DNA of 31,646 bases from NCBI GenBank assembly GCA_001430745.1, contig KQ482018.1, positions 542,520-574,165 of the forward strand, written 5' to 3'. A model generated the notes under the pieces. The model was not told the origin of the DNA, did no database searches, and saw only the letters and a program-made list of their open reading frames with translations. Position 1 is the stretch's first letter. Each line of letters starts with the position of its first letter. Below, in pieces: positions 27,415-31,646 of the stretch. The DNA comes from Auxenochlorella pyrenoidosa (taxonomy: Eukaryota; Chlorophyta; Trebouxiophyceae; Chlorellales; Chlorellaceae). The position numbers and the translations under genes are program-made.

Positions 27415-30400
27415 ATGGAGGCGGCGAAGCGCAAGGCGGAGGATGGGGAGGAAGGCGCTGCTAAGCGGCCCAAGGTGGACGCCAGTAATGGCAGTGGCGC
27501 TTCCGCAGCGGCAGCAGGCCCTGGCGTGGCGGCAGCAGCCCCCAGAAAGCTGGGCATCGACCTGGAAAAGCTGCAGAAGGCAAAGCTCGCTCTGCAGAAG
27601 CAGAAAGAGCTGCAGGAGAAGCTGAAAAAGGCGGGGATCACGGTGAGGGGCGGTTACGAAAGAGGGAAGCCTGCTGGGGAGGAGTGGCGGCTGGCGGCGG
27701 CAGCCACGTTCGCCCCCTCCTCCTTCTTTCCTGATGTATGGATCTGTGGTGAGAATTTGACTCCCATGTACTGCTGCTCTAATTTCGTGCAGCTTGGCAA
27801 GCCGGGGGCTGCAGCTGCGGCGCTGCGGCCGCCAGCAGCAGCACCAACACCCAACGCGGTTGCCGCAGCAATCGCTGCGGGCGTGCCACCGGCGGCAGCC
27901 GCTGCAGGCATCGTGCCTGCGTCCCTCATAGCCAAGGGCGTCACCTCTGTGGCGGCCCCAGTCGCCGCCGGTCCGGTCCCAGCGGCGGCTGCAGTGGCGC
28001 CTGCTGACGCTGCCGCGCCTGCAGGACCCAAGCCCGTGACCAAGCTGCCGCCCCCGTTGATTCTCGACGATGAGGGCAGGGAGATTGACCCTCTGACCGG
28101 CCAGCCGATTGAGCGGCGGCCAGAGCCGCAGGCGCAAGGGCTGGCAGCTGCAGCCGCCCAGCTGCAGCAGGAGCTGCAAAAGGCCGAGGAGGATGCTGCC
28201 AAGTAAGCGAGGGCCTCGGGCGGGAAGGCCCATCAGCCTGCGCTGCAGCAGCCTGCATGATTGCTGCATCGCCGCTGCCTCAGTGCTGCAGCAGTAGGTG
28301 CTTGCAAGTCCTCCCCTCAGCCCCCCCCCGTCTGCCGCCCTGGCACGGTACCCTGCACGCCTGTGCTGCCTGCCCCTCCCACCACGCTCTTCTGGATCCC
28401 CTCGCTTCTTTTGTCCCGCCACTCCCATCAGGTTCTTCGACCCCTCCATCGGCAACCGCGGCCTGCGGCGCCTGGACCGCCGGCCCCGTGCCTCCTTCCA
28501 GTTTGTCGAGGAGGGCAAGCTCCAGAAGCAGGCGGAGCTGGGGCGGCTGCGGGTGGGTGGCGCGCCATGCGCTGCTGGGGCGGGTGTGCTGCCCGTGTGC
28601 GTGTTCACCACGGCCAGGAGGGCAAGGGCACGGAGGCGCTCAGATGATGGGTGCTGGCAGCCTCCGCTGCCATGCTGTGCTGTGTGTTTGTATAGTGTGT
28701 CAGGCCCTGTCCTGCAAGGTTGGCAGCGAGGCAGCTGAACAGCTGTACCTGCAGGGGCCCGTCAAGCAGGTGTCAATTCTGGCTGTGCCGACTAGTTTAA
28801 TGTTTGTACGTCCATGGAACCATGCAGGCCAAGTTTGGCGACGACGCAGCAAAGCAGCTGGCGGAGCGGCGGCGGAAGGAGGCGGAGATTGCGGCGGCGG
28901 GCGAGGACGCCAACTTGATACCCCTTGGCACTCGGGTGGGTGGGCCTGGGGCGGCCCTGCTCAGGAGGAGGCAGTGGTCAGGGTGCCCAGCGAGTCCCTG
29001 GACTACTGCTGGACCAGTGTAGGGTCGGTCTGCGGGCAGCCCCATTCTTGATGGTTGCGGCGGGCACGCAGCCGAGGAGGCGCCTTGGCTGTTGCAAAGC
29101 CCCACGCTGCCAATTCTTCTGCTCTGCTGTCAGCTCTGCTGCTGGAGCCGCAGCTCAAGGCGCAGCCAGGAGAGCCGGCACGCGGTGTGCAGTGCCACAG
29201 GGCCCGCTGCTCTTCCTGCCAGAGGGTCGCAGAAGGCATCTGCCATGTGCTTCTCCTCCTGCCAGAGGTGTCACAGAAGGCATGACCCATGTGCTGCCTT
29301 GCGCAGGTGGAGGCGCCGCCAGAGGCGCCGCCAGAGGAGCTGGTGCCCGATGTGGAGTGGTGGGATGCGCGCATTCTTGCCGATCGCGGCAGCTACGGCA
29401 ACATCATTGATGGAGAGCCTGCGCAGGTGGGAGGACGGGGCAGGGCGGGGGGCCAGTGGGGGCTGGGGTGGGGGAAGGCCTGGGGCTTGGGCCCCCTTCA
29501 GAACAGCGCACAGCATTGCAGGGCGAAGCCCGCACGGGTGGGTCGCTGCCCGCCGGCTGGCAGGCAGGTTGTAACCCGTTCATTCAGAGGGCGGGCTTGC
29601 AAGCGATGTGGGACAAGCTTGTTCACCCGCCTTGCGCGACACACCCGCCTGCCCTCCACCCCGGTCCTATCAACTTCCCCCCACAAACCTCTTGCCCTTG
29701 CGCAGCTCAAAGCGGAGGCCATCACAAACCTGGTGCAACACCCGGTGCTGATTGAGCCGCCCGCAGAGGCGCCGCCGCCGCCGCCGCAGCCGCTGAAGCT
29801 TACGAAGCGGGTGGGTGGGGCAGGAGTCTGCGGGGAGCGCTACAGGCAGGAAGCATCGGGAGCTTGAGAGTTGGTGGAGTGAAGGCAGGCAACATGCCCT
29901 CATGCTGCGGCCCCAGCCCTGCCCGGCTGGGCGGCAGCCCCGGCGACAACAGGCAGCCGGCCCGCCAGCCAGCCCGCACAAGCCCGCCCACCCGGCATTG
30001 CATTGGCTGCCCCCACACACACTCCACAGGAGCTCAAAAAGCCGCACTCTTTCTTCCTTCCTCCCTTCCCACCCGCAGGAGCTGAAGAAGCTGCGCACGC
30101 AGCGGCGCATCGCGCGGGAGAAGGAGAAGCAGGAGCTCATCCGGCAGGGCCTGCTGGAGCCGCCCAAGCCCAAGGTCAAGATCTCCAACCTCATGCGCGT
30201 GCTGGGCGCCGAGGCGACGGCAGGCAAGCTCAGCCCCCCGCCCCCCCCCACCCCACCCCGCAGCCCTCCCCACCCCCCACCCCCCACCCCACCCCACCCC
30301 ACCCCGCCCACACAAACACAAACACACACACACACGCTGTTGCTCGCGTCGCCTGGTGCCCGCAATGCTCAGTCGTCAGCCCTGGGGTTGTTTCTCACAC

Positions 30401-31598
30401 CTCACACTGGGGCAGCGCCACTCATGCGGCCACCCATGCGTGCTGCCCTCAGGCTCGACCACCAGCAGAGGCACTGTGTCTCTCGTGCCTGCAACCAGCA
30501 CCAGGGCGCACTGGCTTGTCAACCACGTTCCGCACGCCCACTCCTCCCCCTGCCCCTCACCCCTGCCCCTGCAGACCCCACGGCCATTGAGGCCGAGGTC
30601 CGCAAGCAGATGGCGGAGCGAGCAGCGGCGCACGAGGACCGCAACCTGGCCCGCATGCTCACGCCCGCCGAGCGCAGGCGAGCCGCCGCCGCAGCCGCCG
30701 CGCTGCCCTGCGCCCCAAAGCCAGCGCAGCGCCAGCGCAGCACGGGCGGTAGCGGTTTGACAGGCGTTTGGGGAGGACAGCCGGGGGCACGTTCAGTAGG
30801 CAGGCAGGCGCCGTGCAGTGTCAGAGAGGAAACCAGGCAGTACTGGTGCCTTGGCGCCGCCGCGTGGCTGGGCCGTGCGTGGCCCAACCCGGCGCACCCC
30901 CTGCCACCTCCCGTGCAGGGAGAAGAAGCTGAAGAAGCTGATTGGCGAGGAGGGCACCGAGACGCACGTGGCGCTGTACAAGGCAAGTCGGGGGCCCCCC
31001 GGCCCTGTGGCGTGTGCACGGTCTGATAGCGCTGGCAGCAGCAGGTGCCTTGGGCCCTGCGCTTTCGCGCTCCTCTGGCCGTGCGCTTGTGGCAGCAGCG
31101 TCCGTGCGTGCAGGGCCCCTGCGCTTGCGGCAACAGCGCCCGTGTGTGCAGAACCCTGTGCATGGCCCACAGGCCGGGCCTGCCCTGCCCCGCTGCCCTG
31201 CAGGTTGGGGACCTCTCCAACGGCCAGCTGCGCTTCAAGGTGCGCTCTGCCCGGTGTCTCGCCGTGCCGCAGTGCACTCCGGGCCGTGACTAGCGCCCGG
31301 AGCTCTTCCCGCTGCCCGTCTGCCGCAGCGGGCATGCAGAGCGGGCCCGTCTGCCATTGGGCAAGCTGCCGGCTCATGTCGCCTGCTGCCCGTCTGCTGT
31401 TGGGCCCTGCTGGGTGGGTGCGCTTGGAGGCTGTGTTGCCTAGGTCCGACCCTCGTGCCCCCCCCCCGCTGCCGCCCCGCAGGTGGACGTGAATGCGCGG
31501 GAGAACCACATGACGGGGTGCTCTCTGGTGCTGGCAGACGGCGGGCCGGGGGCCTTCTCGCTGGTCGTAGTGGAGGGCTCCACAAAGACGCTGCGCAG
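27415..31598 (+). CDS. PRPF3: U4/U6 small nuclear ribonucleoprotein PRPF3 (Prp3), 3' truncated by window
   Basis: Core U4/U6.U5 tri-snRNP protein that stabilises the U4/U6 duplex in the nucleus. Exons: 27415-27642, 27793-28202, 28432-28552, 28828-28935, 29307-29426, 29706-29810, 30079-30223, 30575-30677, 30919-30982, 31204-31239, 31483-31598 (518 codons plus two bases; phases agree). The gene continues past the right edge. The start [13 protein letters not shown] with KRPK is NLS-like; the N-terminal PWI domain of human PRPF3 is not seen. A coiled segment ([19 protein letters not shown]) and a long Ala/Pro linker follow. The Prp3 domain shows [72 protein letters not shown] and [12 protein letters not shown]. 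The C-terminal domain begins with [19 protein letters not shown] and [11 protein letters not shown]. Three of its introns use GC donors (30224, 30678, 30983). Confidence 0.93.
29217..29296 (+). repeat. 42-base tandem duplication before PRPF3 exon 5
   Basis: ctgccagagggtcgcagaag (29217) and ctgccagaggtgtcacagaa (29259) start two similar adjacent units, each ending in catgtgct. The second ends about ten bases before the exon 5 acceptor. Confidence 0.8.
30030..30101 (+). repeat. Duplicated acceptor and exon start, PRPF3 exon 7
   Basis: The real exon 7 starts at 30079 after ccgcag with gagctgaagaagctgcgcac. A copy, acag followed by gagctcaaaaagccgcac, lies 49 bases upstream at 30030. It reads ELKKPHS against ELKKLRT. 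The 49-base offset would shift the frame if the upstream site were used. Confidence 0.85.
30309..30335 (+). repeat. CA-rich microsatellite in PRPF3 intron
   Basis: cacacaaacacaaacacaca followed by cacacac, directly after a long cccacccc-rich tract (30230-30308) in the intron after exon 7. Confidence 0.9.
31083..31155 (+). repeat. 38-base tandem duplication in PRPF3 intron 9
   Basis: gcgcttgtggcagcagcgtc (31083) and gcgcttgcggcaacagcgcc (31121) begin two adjacent similar units, each ending in a gtgcag-like acceptor motif (cgtgcag, tgtgcag). Confidence 0.8.
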
Positions 31599-31614
31599 GT
31601 GCGCCTTCATTCTA

Positions 31615-31632
31615 TGTGTGTGTGTGTGTGTG
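31615..31632 (+). repeat. (TG)9 microsatellite
   Basis: Nine TG units just after the donor at 31599 in the PRPF3 intron that runs off the window edge. Confidence 0.95.
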
Positions 31633-31646
31633 GAGGTGGGGTGGGG

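Noticed and set aside
22172..29572. TGTAA poly(A)-like motifs at about 22172, 24668 and 29568
   Set aside because: All lie inside introns of genes that clearly continue, so they are probably not used as main poly(A) sites.
1..31646. CRISPR arrays, tRNA or rRNA genes, transposase or reverse transcriptase
   Set aside because: No regular spacer-repeat array, cloverleaf with A/B boxes or mobile-element protein motif was seen on either strand.

Overview
The window is nuclear DNA from a green alga, most likely a Trebouxiophyceae/Chlorella-type species. Supporting signs are very high G+C, many short introns (about 100-300 bases, GT-AG with a clear minority of GC-AG), dense same-strand genes, a plant-type gene set (plant-type glucosylceramide synthase, XB3-like ankyrin-RING ligase, plant-like WD40 protein) and a TTTAGGG-like tract. 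A 942-base run of N (13359-14300) is an assembly gap. No bacterial-style operons, tRNAs, rRNAs or CRISPR arrays were seen. Every gene I can support lies on the + strand. Exon models were built by hand from splice sites, reading phase and protein family resemblance; no alignment was run.

Layout. 257-1311: C-terminal part of a WD40 protein of the DCAF7/WDR68/TTG1/LWD1 family. 2316-4284: five-exon multipass membrane protein I do not recognise. 4748-6195: secreted protein with two LysM modules and two tandem six-cysteine, cystine-knot-like modules. 6595-11093: 13-exon ceramide glucosyltransferase. 11460-16143: nine-exon ankyrin-repeat/RING E3 ligase with a likely N-myristoylated start; the N gap falls in one intron. 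16753-21572: protein with a peptidase-S74-type self-cleaving chaperone domain. 21783-26419: Dicer/RIG-I-type DECH helicase with no RNase III or PAZ. 27415 to the right edge: spliceosomal U4/U6 protein PRPF3, cut by the window end.

The most interesting part is 16.7-26.4 kb. The S74 gene and the helicase can be joined in phase by one ordinary intron, so they may be a single protein of about 1540 residues that cuts itself in two. An intron of the S74 gene also holds a long inverted repeat, about 230-250 bases per arm, whose arms resemble part of a protein-kinase gene. It would form a long hairpin if transcribed, and it sits beside a Dicer-type helicase.

A second pattern runs through the whole window. 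Short tandem duplications repeatedly copy an exon-intron junction into the neighbouring intron, in the WD40, GCS (twice), ankyrin-RING, helicase and PRPF3 genes. Most would create decoy splice sites that frameshift or truncate the product. The genes look like a random housekeeping/metabolic set (sphingolipid synthesis, ubiquitin ligation, splicing, cell surface) rather than one pathway.
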